NCBI GenBank assembly: GCA_947247005.1
Contig: OX365949.1
Span: 17,797,130 to 17,861,129 of the forward strand
Source: Spisula solida
Taxonomy: Eukaryota > Mollusca > Bivalvia > Venerida > Mactridae
Reading direction: 5' to 3'
DNA length: 64,000 nucleotides
Shown: positions 46,501-61,500 of the stretch, in pieces
How positions within the stretch are numbered: position 1 is the stretch's first letter
Layout of the letters: each line of letters opens with the position of its first letter
Notes under the pieces: generated by a model
What the model saw: the letters and a program-made list of their open reading frames with translations, nothing else
What the model was told of the DNA's origin: nothing
The model's database searches: none
Position numbers and translations under genes: made by a program

Positions 46501-49500
46501 TGTGAATATCACACCTGCCGGATAGGTAGGGATTTGTTTTATGTTAGGATTTTTACTTATTGGAAAATCAATTATTCGCGTTGACTTTCAGGAAGAAGCA
46601 AAAAAAAAATTTAAGTAGAGTAACCAGAACCGGACTATTTTTTGTTTGTTTTGGCCTTAGTTATAATCAATGAGTAGATCAAAAAAACCTACATACACTT
46701 ATTTAGCTTCTGGTTCTATTTATGAAACATTTTATTGATATCTCTATCATACTGGGATGAATACTACCCGACATAAACTGCTTAAAATCTCACGACCCTA
46801 ATTGCACCGTGCATAAATTACTTTCAATTTTCCTTACGGTGAAAGTAAGTTTGGCTGCCCTATCAACTACATTAATGTGTAATCATTTTTTTTTTGCCTA
46901 CCATTTATATTAAATAAGTTTTGGTCCTTCAGTTAAGTCGTGCTATGGTCATGAAATCATGATTTGAAATGCAATTAAGAGACATTACTTCATGTACAAA
47001 CTGTATTACACAGTTCGTCGGATATCGTTAATTCGAAATATCAGAATACCCGGTTTTATCCGAAATAAATATCAGGACCCAATCTGTTTCCTCTGATTAA
47101 AAAGTATGCACCATACTTGGTAATTCGAACAAACATGGTTCGATAGTATTTGCAGAACATTAATTCAAGTATAGTAAAGCATGTGTACTGACAATGTCAC
47201 AGCGGTAGTACCATGCTTATAACCATACCACCACGCATGACACTATCTACTTGAGTACGATTTTATCTTGCGTGTCTGTTCATCTGTAAATACAGTGAAA
47301 CCTAACTTTCAAGACCACCTAAATAATAAGATCAGCGTAAAATTCAAAACACAGTTTTCAAGTCTTTATTCAGCCTCAATACAGAACAATCCCTCCAAAC
47401 CTGCACAGAGTCCGGATAAGAGCGTTTTTTGGACGATGGGTACTACTGTATTGCATACCAACTCAATATAAATACCATCTTTCAATGGTAAAAATGTGGT
47501 CTTATTATTGAGGGTTTACTGTATTATACACAAAGTTTCTACATTTCGCCGAAATTGCAATTACAGTTTAATGTATGTGTAGATAGATAACTTTGTAAAA
47601 TGTAACAAACAACTTATCTTACACAGACGCAGTGCTGAAAGGTTTTTGTTTCAAATGACGAGTGTCTGTTTGTTTTTTGGTTGGTAAAACAGGTATCTCT
47701 CGAATTAGTACAATGCTATTGTTGTGTGTTTCATTGTGTGCCACAGACTAATTACATAATGTCACATGTAGTCTGCATTTTAAATGCTACGGTTATTTGC
47801 AGTTCTCGGAACAGTTTTCGTGAATTTATGAACCATAATTCGCTGGCTTAGAATGAGAAGGTCGTAAGTCCTTCACCCATGGTCCTTGTTATGGACGTTA
47901 GCAGCTGCATACGGAGCTGCAAGTTTGTACAGTCCAGTAAGGGTACTGTGACAGTGACGTTGCCGTTTATGTACACAAAATATTACAACCATTTTCTGAA
48001 AAGGTAGAGCGAACATAGTATGTTAGTTAAGTATTGAAATAATAGATGACTGTATAAGCGGCTTTATAATTGATTTTACACCGTGGTAGTGGACTCGACC
48101 GCTGCATCACTCGATTTTTACCCTGACTTGACTTTACATGACATAAAATGATAATAGTTAGATTCACTGACACATTGAAAGGCATCGGGAGAGGTTGTTT
48201 TTGAAACCAAAACTAGTAATGTTTTCTAAGACTTCAACTAAAACCTGTTGCTTTGAAATATAATTCACACCAATCAACGTGTCTGTTACCAGACCATGTT
48301 ACCCTACTATTTGCTTACGGCATTAAATCCCATTATAATGATTACAATTGTATTAACTAGTACACGAACGATGCGTGCATTAGGCAGAGAGATTGGGGGA
48401 ATATCAGTCTGTATGGTTCATCGCCGTACTTAATGCACGCGTCTATGCTGCATGCTATAATAGCACTCAAACAGGTACGATGTTTCAATTTATATCAAAT
48501 TAATACCCTAGCATGAAACTTGAGAATATTCTTAATAACAACATGCTTGGTTTTATTAACATCAACCGAGTCATTGATGTAAACAGTGCACAATTAAACA
48601 TGAAATAAAGGTACATAAAACGCAGTACTTCATAGATTGCCGAGTTGATACCTAGCCGATATACAATGAAGCTGAAATTAATATAGTGCGAACGTCGAAT
48701 ACACAGATATATAAATCACCCAGCATCGTACAAAAAAACCCACTCATTTCTAGATAACAGGATCGTCCCCGGTGGCCGAGCTCTTGAGAGTGTGCATTTA
48801 GAACGGGGTGTTGCGGGTACAATCCCCTTTCTAACCACCACTGACTTTATTCATTACAATTTAGACCGAAAACAGATACAGCCGATGATTGAACGATTGG
48901 TACAGTCTATCTCTTAAAGCGTTACATAATATAGTCGTCATATACGTGTTGCTTAATATAGCTATGATTTGGCACGTAACATTTTGTCACCTATCGTTTG
49001 AGGTAGTTTCTATGCAAAATTGTACTCTAAATTGGTATAACAAAACAGAAACATTATCCTGAGTTTATTACAGCAACATTTTGAGAGTTCAAGACTCATA
49101 TTTATCTCCAATTCAGACTTTGAAATCATCAAAATCTCAATTTGAGTTGAGATTTCTACTTGATATGCTTCGGGAGATCGGGGCCTGGTCAGATCGGTAT
49201 CAGGATAGTCAGAGTCTTCATATAATGTTTTCCTGAGTATACCTACTATCGAGGGGATATAAACATTCTTTAGATACTAGAATCCCCTCGTATACTGGTT
49301 TAATACGGGACATTTCTAACGTATGGCATGTATTTCAGATTGAAATTTCAACCATCACTCCCAATACTCAGTGTTTTAAATTTAATGCCACTTTCTATTA
49401 CATAAAGAGCATTAGGTTCATTTTCCACGTCCTTGACCCCATTCTGTCAGCTGTTTTATGGGACATGTCTGTGAAATTCCCTAAAATAGACATGTCGTCA

Positions 49501-52500
49501 ATGAAAGTGTAGACCGCATATTATTTTTAATCCAACTGTAAACGAATCATTTTTTGATGATTTTTAATTATCTAAGCCGAACCCGCCCAATCATTACGCT
49601 TTATTCCACAGGCTCTCAACACAGACATTCACAAGCTTAAGTATTGTAACAACATCTGGACATCATAAATATGTCATACATGATGTCTCTTCCTGTTGCA
49701 TGATGTCCTCAGTATGAAAGATGTATCAAAACACCGTCTATTAAATGTCCGTATTTGTTATGATTGTTACAATTTATTAAGTCCGTAAATTTATGGACTT
49801 TCCAAGAAGTAGTTCGTCAGTATCTTTTTAAATCACTCAGTCCCCGTTCGTGTCCAATTTGATAAAGACTATGAACAGTTCGGGTAGCAGTACATGTCTA
49901 AATCAAAGCTTTTATATAAACGACGTTTTCCTACTCGGTTGTATCTGCAAACTAATGTGTTGAATGTCGAGTTTGGGGAACGGAGCTGCAAGTATGTATT
50001 CGGACCGAGTCATTTCGCCTTATTGAGGCTCTCGAACTTGGGTTAGAAATAATTCGAGTTTTCTTAGTTTTCATGTCGCTTATAAAAGATTCGTCGCTTT
50101 CAGAACGATGTACAGAAAGTTCTGACAGGCAAATTATAAATCATTGATGAATATGGGACAAGTCATAAGTTATATCATGAGAGGTTTTATCACATTTGCA
50201 TAACGTTATATTTGATCGTAGCAACGGTTATTTTATTCCACTGACGATCCCCGTGTACAATAATGATTTTAAGATAGCATTATAAAGCCAGCTACGCAGA
50301 GTTAATTGAGAACGACTTTCTGACAAGTTTATAATGCGTTGAAATAACATTTAACTTAATTGTGCAAGTAGTTGAAATTATGCAACAAATGGGATTTTAA
50401 TAACCGTCTGGATGTCGTAAGTTTCATCTCGGTGGTGAATAAAAGTCAGTTTCGCGCACTATAATATTATGAAGGACGCAGTAAATAGATGCGTATCATT
50501 AAACTACCAAAATGGTATAATGGGTAAAAATGACCGGACCAATGGCTGACTGGAATTCTACTCTTATTCAAGTCTCTAGAGTCCTCGACTTATGGGTACG
50601 ACTTTATGGTATTTACTTTCTCGACTTATGGGTTGTATCATTTGTGGTGATTTCGACTTATGGGTCGAACTATTATTCCCTATCGGACATTCGACTACTC
50701 GTATTATGGATAAGACCGTTCAGTCAATCGACTTATGAATCGGGCCGTTCAGTTTCTCGACTAATGGGTAGGAATACTCAATTTTATCGATTTGTACTTT
50801 TTCGACTTTTTCGATTGGGCCTGTCCGTTTCTCGACTTATAATTCACTCTCTTGAGTTATGGGTCGGAATACTTCTTTCTCGACTTACGATTTTGACCGT
50901 TCAGTTTCTCGATTAAAGGCTCGGACCGTTTACTAGTTCGACCTTTATGTTGGATTTTTCACTTTTCCGACATAGTGTCTATTCATTGACCGACATAACT
51001 TATAGTCGACCATTCGCGGGCTTGACTTATAGTCGTTCCAATCAACACTCGAATCTATGTCGCTTGATGTCACTTTATTAAGCGAAAGATGTGCGGCAAT
51101 TTGGCTGTTAGCAGTAAATTATCCATTACTCGTCTAATTAATTATCGCAATAAAAGCAAGGAAAGTATGATGACCTGGCGTGAGCAGTAATAAAGCTGTC
51201 CCGATTAAATAATGAAATATTAACCAAAAATCCATATAACGTAGCTCAGTAGCTATCAACAAGAAACTTTAGCTCTTGGAAATAATATTACATCCCTAAA
51301 GACGAGTAATATTTAATTTACTTTGGAGACACAGAAATTAAAACTTGAGGCATATTTGTTCGTCTTGATATAAATTAATCTCCATGAAGTTATCAATACT
51401 ACTTGTGCCAGCGGAAGTGTTTTCAGTGAAAGTACATTTAATAGCATATTGCTCCCCGACTTTTGATGCCGTTTATTTAATAACGGTTCGGTTTAATTCA
51501 TATATCATCCTTCGGTGGAAGATATATCTCTTCAGTTGGGAAACTTAAATCAAACTTAAATTTGCCGTAAAGCGTTTTCATGTCGTAAATGAAATTATTC
51601 CACAGCCTCGATCTCAGGTTTGACAAATGATACCTTAAGTGAACCTTCAGCAGAAGATCTTAATTCACTTTCAAACAAACTTGTTACATTTATGTTGAGG
51701 TAGGCAGTAAATACATCAGATGTCAACGACACTGGATTAAAATGCTACTTGTGTTTCATGAGGTTATAATAAAACAGTGGGTTGCAATGTTAGGGCATCT
51801 TTTCGTTTTTTTGTTTTCGTACAAAAGCCTAGAAAGCAACATTGGGTTCAGGAAAACTAGTATTCCAAGGTCGTTAATTGTGCTCTTCTCATGAACGTGG
51901 CCCTTACTTAAAACTAGGTCGAGATTGCTGACTAGTGAACTAAAGTCGGTGGGGGCGGTGCATATTAATCACATTATAAGCTAACAAGTGCGCCAAAATA
52001 GTAATAAATGAGAAATATTAAAAAGTGAATTGTCCGCATACATTCCCAATATGGCTTTGCTTGGTAGGGTCAATACTATGTCACAGCGGAGTATCAATGT
52101 TTTACCATGCGTTACTTATCTAACAATGTGTCGAAATATATTTACGAAATGTCGGGAAATGAATTTCTTCGTAATGTCGGAGAACGAATATGTATCACAA
52201 ATGAACTGTAAAACGGGTTAATAACGGTGTTTATTTCTGTATACGAAACGACAGTTGATTATGTCACGCACATTAATTGATATGTCTACTTAGTTGTTCT
52301 GTTCGTCAGTATTTTATATTCGCAATGTGTCTTGCTGTCGTGGGTGCCATTGAGTTGATTGTATGATTTGCATCGCATCAAAATCACACAATGCTGTCCT
52401 TGGTGTACGATCTACAATATAGTGGGCGAGACCGTTCACCTTGTCAATATACCGATTAATATATGCTTGTCATCTACACGTCTATGTTAATTAACATACA

Positions 52501-55500
52501 ACGTACTGAATTAATTAAAATGCTATATTTTCTCAATAATTTTCTAGGCCAGAACGTCGAATTCGTTTACCGGTACATTTATAACTGATGTATAATATAT
52601 CCATTTTTCATTTGTTAAACAATTAGCAGTTATGAATACAAAATAAATAAATTATACTCATTCACAATTTAGACTGTGTCATAGGAGACATAAATTTAAA
52701 CTGTCAAAAATAATTATGCGCTTATTCGCACCAAGATGTAGAATTTAACGATTTGTAAAGATTATTGTGTACTTGTTAGACCACACAGGGATGGTGCAAT
52801 GTACAGCAGTGTTAAAGTGCTAGACAGCAGGGTCAAGACATGTCAGTGTCGACTAAAATAAAACCGAATGAGAATGATTGTATTTTCGAATGTGATACGT
52901 TCATTTATCGCTGGAACACTTAGTGTTATACCGCACATTCGCTGTATTTGTATAGCCGTACGCGAACATTTTAATACATTATCAAGTATCAGTTTTATCC
53001 ACACACGGTCTCGTAAAACATAAATGATGGTAGTAAAGTGAAACATAACTACTTGAAAAGGCTTCTCCCAATCCTCTGTTTAAAATGAAATAAATTTTCT
53101 AGTGAAAATTGAAAACTTTTATTTTTGTCATAAAACCTTAACTGTTGTATAAAATAATTGTTATGGATCTCTAGAGAATGACATAGCAATGAGACAGGAT
53201 TTCTGCATGTTATTGTCTGCGGCACGACAGTCTGACACTTTTTATGTTTGTGTTTTTATTGAGTATTCAACAACATGATCGAATGTTGGCAGTACATCGT
53301 GACAGTTTATATCACAGTCTGTCAATGACATTGTTGTGAATTCTAACCTTGGTAACATTCCCTGAATAGTTTAAAACAACTTTACTTTCTCTCCGTGTGA
53401 ACAGTTTCATTGTGTGTGAACAATTTCAGAGTTCTGTCATGTCATTGTGTGAACCCCTTTCAAAGTACTGTCATGTGCGAACACCTCTAAGAGTTCTCTC
53501 ACGTGCGAACACCTCTAAGAGTTCTCTCATGTGCGAACACCTCTAAGAGTTCTCTCATGTGCGAACACCTCTAAGAGTTCTCTCATGTGCGAACACCTCT
53601 AATAGTTATGTCATGTGCGAACACCTCAAAGAGATCTCTCATGTGCAAACACCTCAAAGAGTTATGCCATGTGCGAACACCTCAAAGAGTTATGCCATGT
53701 GCGAACACCTCGAAGAGTTCTGTCATGTGCGAACACCTCAAAGAGTTCTGTCATGTGCGAACACCTCGAAGAGTTCTGTCATGTGCGAACACCTCTAAGA
53801 GTTATGTCATGTGCGAACACCTCTAAGAATTCTGTCATGTGCGAACACCTCTAAGAATTCTGTCATGTGCGAACACATCTAAAAGTTATGTCATGTGCGA
53901 ACACATCTCAGAGTTATGTCATGTGCGAACATATCTAAAAGTTATGTCATGTGCGAACACATCTCAGAGTTATGTCATTTTCGAACACATCTAAAAGTTA
54001 TGTCATGTGCGAACACCTCGAAGAGTTCCGCCATGTGCGAAAACCTCTCAGAGTTCTGTCATGTGCGAAAACCTCTCAGAGTTCTGTCATGTGCGAACAC
54101 ATCTAAGAGTTCTGTCAAGTGCATTAAAAGTATGCTAAAGCCAGGGCCATTTTGTCCATTATGATATTGGTAAGCCGGTTATTTCAACAAACCCAAACGC
54201 ATTGAAGTCTTCCACAAACGTATGTATACGTCATATATTAGAGTCGCATCGTGAGAATATATAAATGAAAATAATAACTCGACTTAACTCTTATCTTAAA
54301 GAACTGTCAAAACATTTAACTATCATTAAATAACATTCAAAAGTGTTCAATGCAGTTTGCGTCAGCATGAACAACTATCAATTAACTCTACTACAAATAC
54401 GATGTGCATTTTAATAAAAATGTCATCCAATCGCGTTCCGTCCTTTCATAAAATCATTATATCCTTTATATATAAAACAGTTTTTTTGTCAAGTGTGTGA
54501 TTTTTTACGCAAACATCTTGATAAGATAGCGTATTTTTGTTTTGATAAAAATCTTCGCCATATATAATTAAATCGTCTATTCAGAACTTTAATGGATTTT
54601 AACAGGCAAATGACATCGTTTTATTCTTTGAAGATTACGCCAGTAATTAGCAATAAAAGTCTGCTTTCAAAATGACATCCTATCCGATGACAGAAATTTA
54701 GGAACCTGTTGATGAAATTACACAACTTTTAAAAACTCAACATCGCCCTGTTTGAAGTTTTTAATGTGTAGTTACAGAGCGCCAAGTCTTTAAACTTTGA
54801 TAGAGTTTTTTACCTCAACCAAACCTTGTGTTACGTACAAAACATCATTATAATACCATGAGTAATCAAGTTTCATCCGTTTGAAGTATAATATTTCATT
54901 ATCTAGACCATTTTATTGGTGTGGGGTACTTTTCATATTTTTGTAATTAATTCCAAGTAATTGGATTATTATTACATTTAATGCTCTATAAATTTAAAGA
55001 CCTCTTTAAAAACGTAGAATAACCTGTTTAGCATTTTGGTGCTACTCAATGAATACGCTGAAGATGTCTTTTTATGGTTTAAATCACTAAGTTATAAAAC
55101 ATTGATAAAAAACGTCTCTTCGTTTCATTACTGAAGTATGATTTTGAAGACCTTTGGAAGGAGGCACCCATTGTATTTATAAGCTTTGATGTGTCGACAA
55201 ATGAATCATGCTGTACCGGATGGACGGTGTTTTTTTTATAACAATAATCATATTTTTGTTATCTTGCGAAACAATGCAGTATTTAAGTAAATTTTAGTCA
55301 CGCCCGGTGTTTTTTCTATCATTGTGTGTATTATGGTTTATACTCCACCTACAGTTGCTGCCGAATAAAGACATTGTCTGTTTACTCATTGTGACAGCGC
55401 TACAACACATCAGTACCAAGTAGTAGACACCAAATTCCACACACGAGTTACCTCCCCTTGTAGGTACATTCACTGTTACTGCAATTTGGGTAGTCACGTG

Positions 55501-58500
55501 ACGCGATGCAACACCCGGTCCCATTATAATAAGCTGACTTTCGTCTTCTTCTTTCAATTAGGTGATCACAATAAATGTACTGATTTGTCTGTCACAGCGG
55601 TGGTGCGCAAAAGAATTCCTTTGGGCTTTGAACCAACCAGTCATGTATTATTCTAATCAGGTCATTAATAGGCTAGAAGGTTACGTATGCGCTTCCAACG
55701 ATCCTGGTTGGTGGCGGTCTCATAAGGTACCCACGACCGCCTACCCCTAATGCGGGCGCTACACACAACAAAGCCACCATGTTCATTTGTCCCTTTCTAC
55801 GTTAGCAGTTGGTTAGATATCCATGCACACAGTCTCATATATAGATATATATTTGTTAAACAAAGCCACTCTCTGTGGCGACATACAGACACATTTTACA
55901 ACACTAATTCTTGTTTATGGCCGAATCAACGTATACATTACATCGCTAGTACGAGCTAGGGGATAAAAGCGTGTGATTTATTGTTCATAAATTCTGCACC
56001 ATTATGTTTATGGATAGATTAAAACAGTGTCTACTTAATGAAAGACAGTGCTACTTTGATGAATGAAGAAATTTAATAGCAATGTTAAAACCCTTACTTA
56101 GTGCATGTTAATCATGGCTGGCGCGGATCCAGATGCTGAGGTCCGGTGCCCACACTACTCTGGCTTTAAGGCAAAAAAGTGGTCAATTTTGTAGCTTTAC
56201 AATGGTTGGCCAGGGCTAAGAGTCTGATCAGTACAACACTTTAAGAAATAGCCGGTCGGATCTTTGCTGAGAAAAAGCTTCTGGTTAGACCCTAAACATC
56301 ACCACCCCTCCCCCTGTGAGAAAAAAATTGGATCCGCGCATATATGGGATTTGTTTGGACACTTCATTACAACATATGGCGCACAGACATTAACAGGCCA
56401 AATGGTCGTCTGTGTATGACGCAGCCTACAGAAATGACTGCAAATTGAATAAAATTAGTTAAACGCATTGCAATTTTTGGTAGATAGTGAACTTTTGTCA
56501 AACATTATTTTAAGTGGCTTTAAATGTGCAATTTACATCTCACACGTCTAGGTTACGCTGATTTAGCTGTGGCATATGTATTCACACAAAATGATATACA
56601 CTCTCCGAAGTACATGACAATTCAGGTAAATTATGCAACGACCGACTATTAAAAACCAAAGGTGACAATTTTATTTCCCATGATTTGAGCTGTAAGCATT
56701 TAAAATTTCAATTACGAGCTTACATAATGAGTTTATTATGAATAAATGTTAAACTATAATTTCTATTTCTTTGTCGGAATCCTGTTTTGAATAACTAGCT
56801 GTATATAGATTATGAAGGTTTTGTTGAAACTGGAAACTCCTAGATGTTTTCGGACTGCGCTGAGTGAAAGGGTTTGATCTAAAATCTATTGAATGTTTTT
56901 TTGTTATGTGACATTTTGTATTCACAGTCATGTGAGTATGTGTTTGTACACCATTTTCAAGCAATGGTTTAAGATATACTATGCCCACCTGAATACGTTT
57001 CACCAAAATAATAGTTAATCCGTTTTGCGACCGCATAGGTTAAACATCCCTAATTAGAGGCATTGTGATAAAGGTACAGCTGAAAATATCCTAATACATC
57101 GAAATATTACATAAAATACTAACAAACTTGAATACTGAATTTGTTAAAAAAATTGTTTTTAATTTATTGACGTTGGGTCACGTACTAATGCTGTATAATT
57201 AAATACAAAGAGATATTTTGCATCTGTAAATTTATCACAATATTGTTTGTTCTAATTCCGTATAAAATGGTTTTGGAATGGTTTATTTGGAAACATAAGG
57301 CATTTTTGCTCATCAGTTTATTTTTATCTTTTAGCCAATGCGATCGTAAAGCGGATTACAACTTTTAGTTGTTGAAACTTGTTCAGATGGGTATTTTATA
57401 TGTTTAAGAATAAGGGGAAAATAAATGCTGATGGCAGGTAACAGACAGCTGTACAGTCATAAAACAAGATGAATGCGACATTTATAACGACAGTTGCAAC
57501 CTTTACGTAGCCCAAACATTATAAATAAACTATGAAAGGAAACCATATCCAACAATTTATGTTTTATCAAATAGGCTGGAAGTTTGTTTTTACGAGAATT
57601 ATATAAACTATGAAAAGAAGCAATTACATATCGCTGGCTTAGAATAAGACCGATCGTAAGTACAAAAACGCTATTTTGAGAAAACGAGAACAAAGTGTCT
57701 GAAACTACTCTTTACTTATGGAAAAACAAGCTTTTTCAACTTCAGTTTGGTCAACATGACCTCATAAAAAGCGCCTTGTGGTGAGATTTTAAATGTGTAT
57801 ATGTCTTATAAGCCAGCGATATACAGCAACCAAACCTTGATGTGTTTGAATACAAAACCTAAACAAATGCTCTATCAACATGTATTATGTTGGTTTCTGT
57901 TACTAAGGTATATTCCAGTTTTGCTTGCCGATTTTTCAATGTTTCCGACATACTATATCAAGAACGTAAATTGGAAAGCTGTGACGTAGGCTATATTCGT
58001 GAATTAAACCAATCGCTTGCCATACAACGTCTGTCTGTACGTTTTCCCGTCGTTTATTGTTATAACATTTTCTTGGATTAACCCCCAACCAGCGCTTACT
58101 TGCTCTTTTACAACCAATTGGCGACTTTTCTACATGTTTAGGACATGACCGTAGCCAATTTCACGGAAGTGCATGGTGTATAACCCGGAAATCGAACCAA
58201 AACTTAGGATATGTCGGTAGACCTTAAGTTGCATTTTAATATATCGAACGAAATCATAAAAATGAAGTGTTTTCACGCTATCTTGCGCACATTGTTGGCC
58301 TGTACTTTACGTATATTGTATGCTAAAGCATGTTTGATTAAAATCCTTAAGCTAGGGCATTAACGCAATACAAGTGTCTCTTTATGAAAACACTTGTTCT
58401 ATCAGTAACGCATAAGAAGTTGTAAATCTCAAGGAAATACCACTGCAAGCAGACTATTGTTTATGATCTTCGGAGATAAAAGATAAAGAATTAAGGTTTG

Positions 58501-61500
58501 TCACCCTGGTTTGTAGCTGAATGAATTTATTACAGCCATAAATGCACCTTACTGGTGCAGCCACTTCGGCGATGATAAAACGCACCAGTTCACTTACGTT
58601 GGAAAGTGTAACATACATGTAACTTGTTTTGATACCTTTAATACGCATGGACAAAGCCATGACGTAGGTAGGCTCTTAGAGACAATTTGTGAACCAGACA
58701 TATTAAAAGTTACATAATTAATTTCCTCTCTGATTTATTGACGGTGTGTGTACTTATAGAGACGCGAAGTTCTTGAAAATGTTCTAAAGTAAACCATAAA
58801 GCCTGATATATCGACTAAAAGTCAGGTAGTTTGTCTAAGCTGTAGAAAATATCGCGCGTGTCGTGTGTTTCTAAGATACTTAGGATTTGTCCAATTTATA
58901 TTTTGCTGTACAAGTACTACGAACGCCTTTGGTGACATTGGGGAATGAATTCTGTGGCGCATATAAAAGTATAATGTTTGGACAAACGAAGGCATAGAAA
59001 CATTGTATGTAGGTCTGAGGAACAATTTGGTGCATTCTTGTTGCAATTAGAATTTAATAAATATATATTTTAGGTGATGACCAGTGTCAGGAAAAAAAAT
59101 ATTTTACTTAAAATGGCACAATCCAATGGCGTATTTTATAACATCGTATTATAGTTTTTTTTCGGTTAAGGACAAACCGTTGTGGTATTTGTAAAGTAAC
59201 TATTTAGACCTGCAGTTTTTTCTTGTATTTTTTGGAACTTCAAATTTTGATTATTAACCAAGTTTCAACATTATGTGCTCATTGTATAGTGTATTTGTAT
59301 AATCAAAACTGGGGTCGTGAACTTATATCACTCGATCATTATCGAATCTACAATATTGTAAATACAACAACGAAATAACCGCAGTCAAACATCGGGCAGA
59401 GATAACATTCAATGTAGTACTATCTCTTGAAATATTGACATTACATTCTAAATGTGTTTTTCAGCGTTTTCACTAACATTATTCAGTGTAATAACATTTT
59501 GTGACAGGCAAATTAAGATGATATACAGATATAGGTCTACCGAACATTATGATGGATTTGTTGAAAATGTACATACATAATTTATTAATATACAACCCCG
59601 CCTGTCAATCATGCAGATATTATGCATGAACAAACAGAGTATTATCATGAGAACGAAAAGACATAATTCACATAAACTGTCAAGTTTAATACACATAACC
59701 AATTATAAAGAAATATAAACTATAGTATCAACAAGACGGTTGGTTTTCTAAAATAGGGGGGTATTTTTATTTAGCAGTTTTACTTACTCTATTATCTTCT
59801 TCATCAGCGTTGGAACATCATTCTACAAAAAGTTATCTCTATCTTCTGCGGTCATTAGCTATGTATACGTATTGGGCTTGATCCCAGGGACGCACGTGCG
59901 TGACATTGATTTGAAAAGTCAAAATATGAGTATTGACAAACTGATATTAAAGTCCCCCTTTTCAACATTATAAGGACCATAACTACCAACTTTAAGACTT
60001 GTGTGTAACATAAATTCAAGCCTGCTTGTACTGTTCACCTCCATGTTGTTCTTGGTCTATCTCTCTTTCTGCATCCAGATGGTGTCCAGTGTATAGCTAT
60101 GCAGGGTATTATATTTGGTGTTTTAATCATTGCATTCCCAAGCTATCTCATGCGCATTCATTGCATTAGTTTCATCTCTGTTTCACTATTTCTGCTTTTG
60201 CTATTCTTTATTAGTCTTATATGGGTTCAGAACCATACAGAAGAATACTCTCGATAGTATTGTTGTACAACTGTAGTTTTCAGACCGTATTTAATATTTT
60301 TAAAACCTTGTATTTATTGTTGTAGCAAGTATTTAACCACTCGATGGAATTATGTTTGGAAACAACTCAACACACGCTTGGTTTTATTGCAGTGTCACCT
60401 TCTTTAAATAGTTTTATTATTATTTTTATTATTAAAACGATCTGATGATGTTTTATAAGCAGGCAGCATGGAAAATAATAGGTGGAGGAATGGGAATGAG
60501 AATCTAAGAATAAATTCAGTCTGGTCTTAGAGATAGGCCGAGTGTACAGTCATGTACAAAAACGTCCGATGAACAGTTGCATGAAAACAAACACACATAC
60601 GCTCACACCATCTTTATTTACCAATGTTCCTTGGCCCTATAATGCCATGTAATAACTGATAAGAAAAGCTGGTTTGGTCGAAATCCAACAAGATGAAAAC
60701 TCCATGACAAAAAGTGCGAGAAAACGAAATGAGAAAAAATAAAAGTGAAGATATAATTTGGCGAAATAGAAGAAAAAATAATGTTATCTTATTTGGATTA
60801 TCGAGCTTACGTATACACTATAATTGTAGACTCGACTCACAACAGGTGCGCAAGTAATTAGGTACAATGATTGTACTTGGAATGTGTAACTCAACCATTG
60901 TTTTAGCTATCTTGCACAGAGATCGGTGTTTTGCCAGGTGGGGGAAGATATAAGCTAGCCTAGATCTATATCAGTCACTAATCCGTTTCTCAACGGAAAA
61001 TGTAGAACTTATTTTCAGGCGTAAAAGCCTAATATGTAACCCTGTACTAAACCGTCTGAGTGTACCACTAATAAGAGCAAAATTAATTAAACATTAATTA
61101 CAACAAGAATGTATTTGATACACGCAACAATTTCTGCCCTATAGGTACATTCCATGTTGAATCGTGATTCATTTTAAACAAATTATGAATTTTGACATTT
61201 TGAACCTTTTTTGTAAAAAAATGAGCGTACGGTCATACAGATGAATTTAAACGACTTGGGCTTAAGTAGTCTGACCTTAGATTTCATTTAAGATACGCCA
61301 GTCCGTATCTACGTCAATCTACAGAAGCTTTCTTTAAATTCCCGCAGCCTTTCAACCCATTTTATAGGTTAATTTGAATTAGTTGCAAATATTTTACATG
61401 ACAGATTACTATTTGATAACAGCGAAATAACGTTTTTAACTTCTTTTCGCCCCATTTCACTATATTTAATTTTTAATCTACATATTCTTTATCGTAACAT

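Noticed and set aside
48764..48836. Functional tRNA gene
   Set aside because: A and B boxes are recognisable but the acceptor stem does not pair; the same applies to 4528 and 45425.
50530..50916. 128-codon frame
   Set aside because: Coincides with a degenerate CTCGACTTATGGGT repeat; no coding signature.
53559..54164. Four overlapping 79-89 codon frames
   Set aside because: All lie in the 28-bp minisatellite and encode the same rotating peptide; an arithmetic effect of the repeat.
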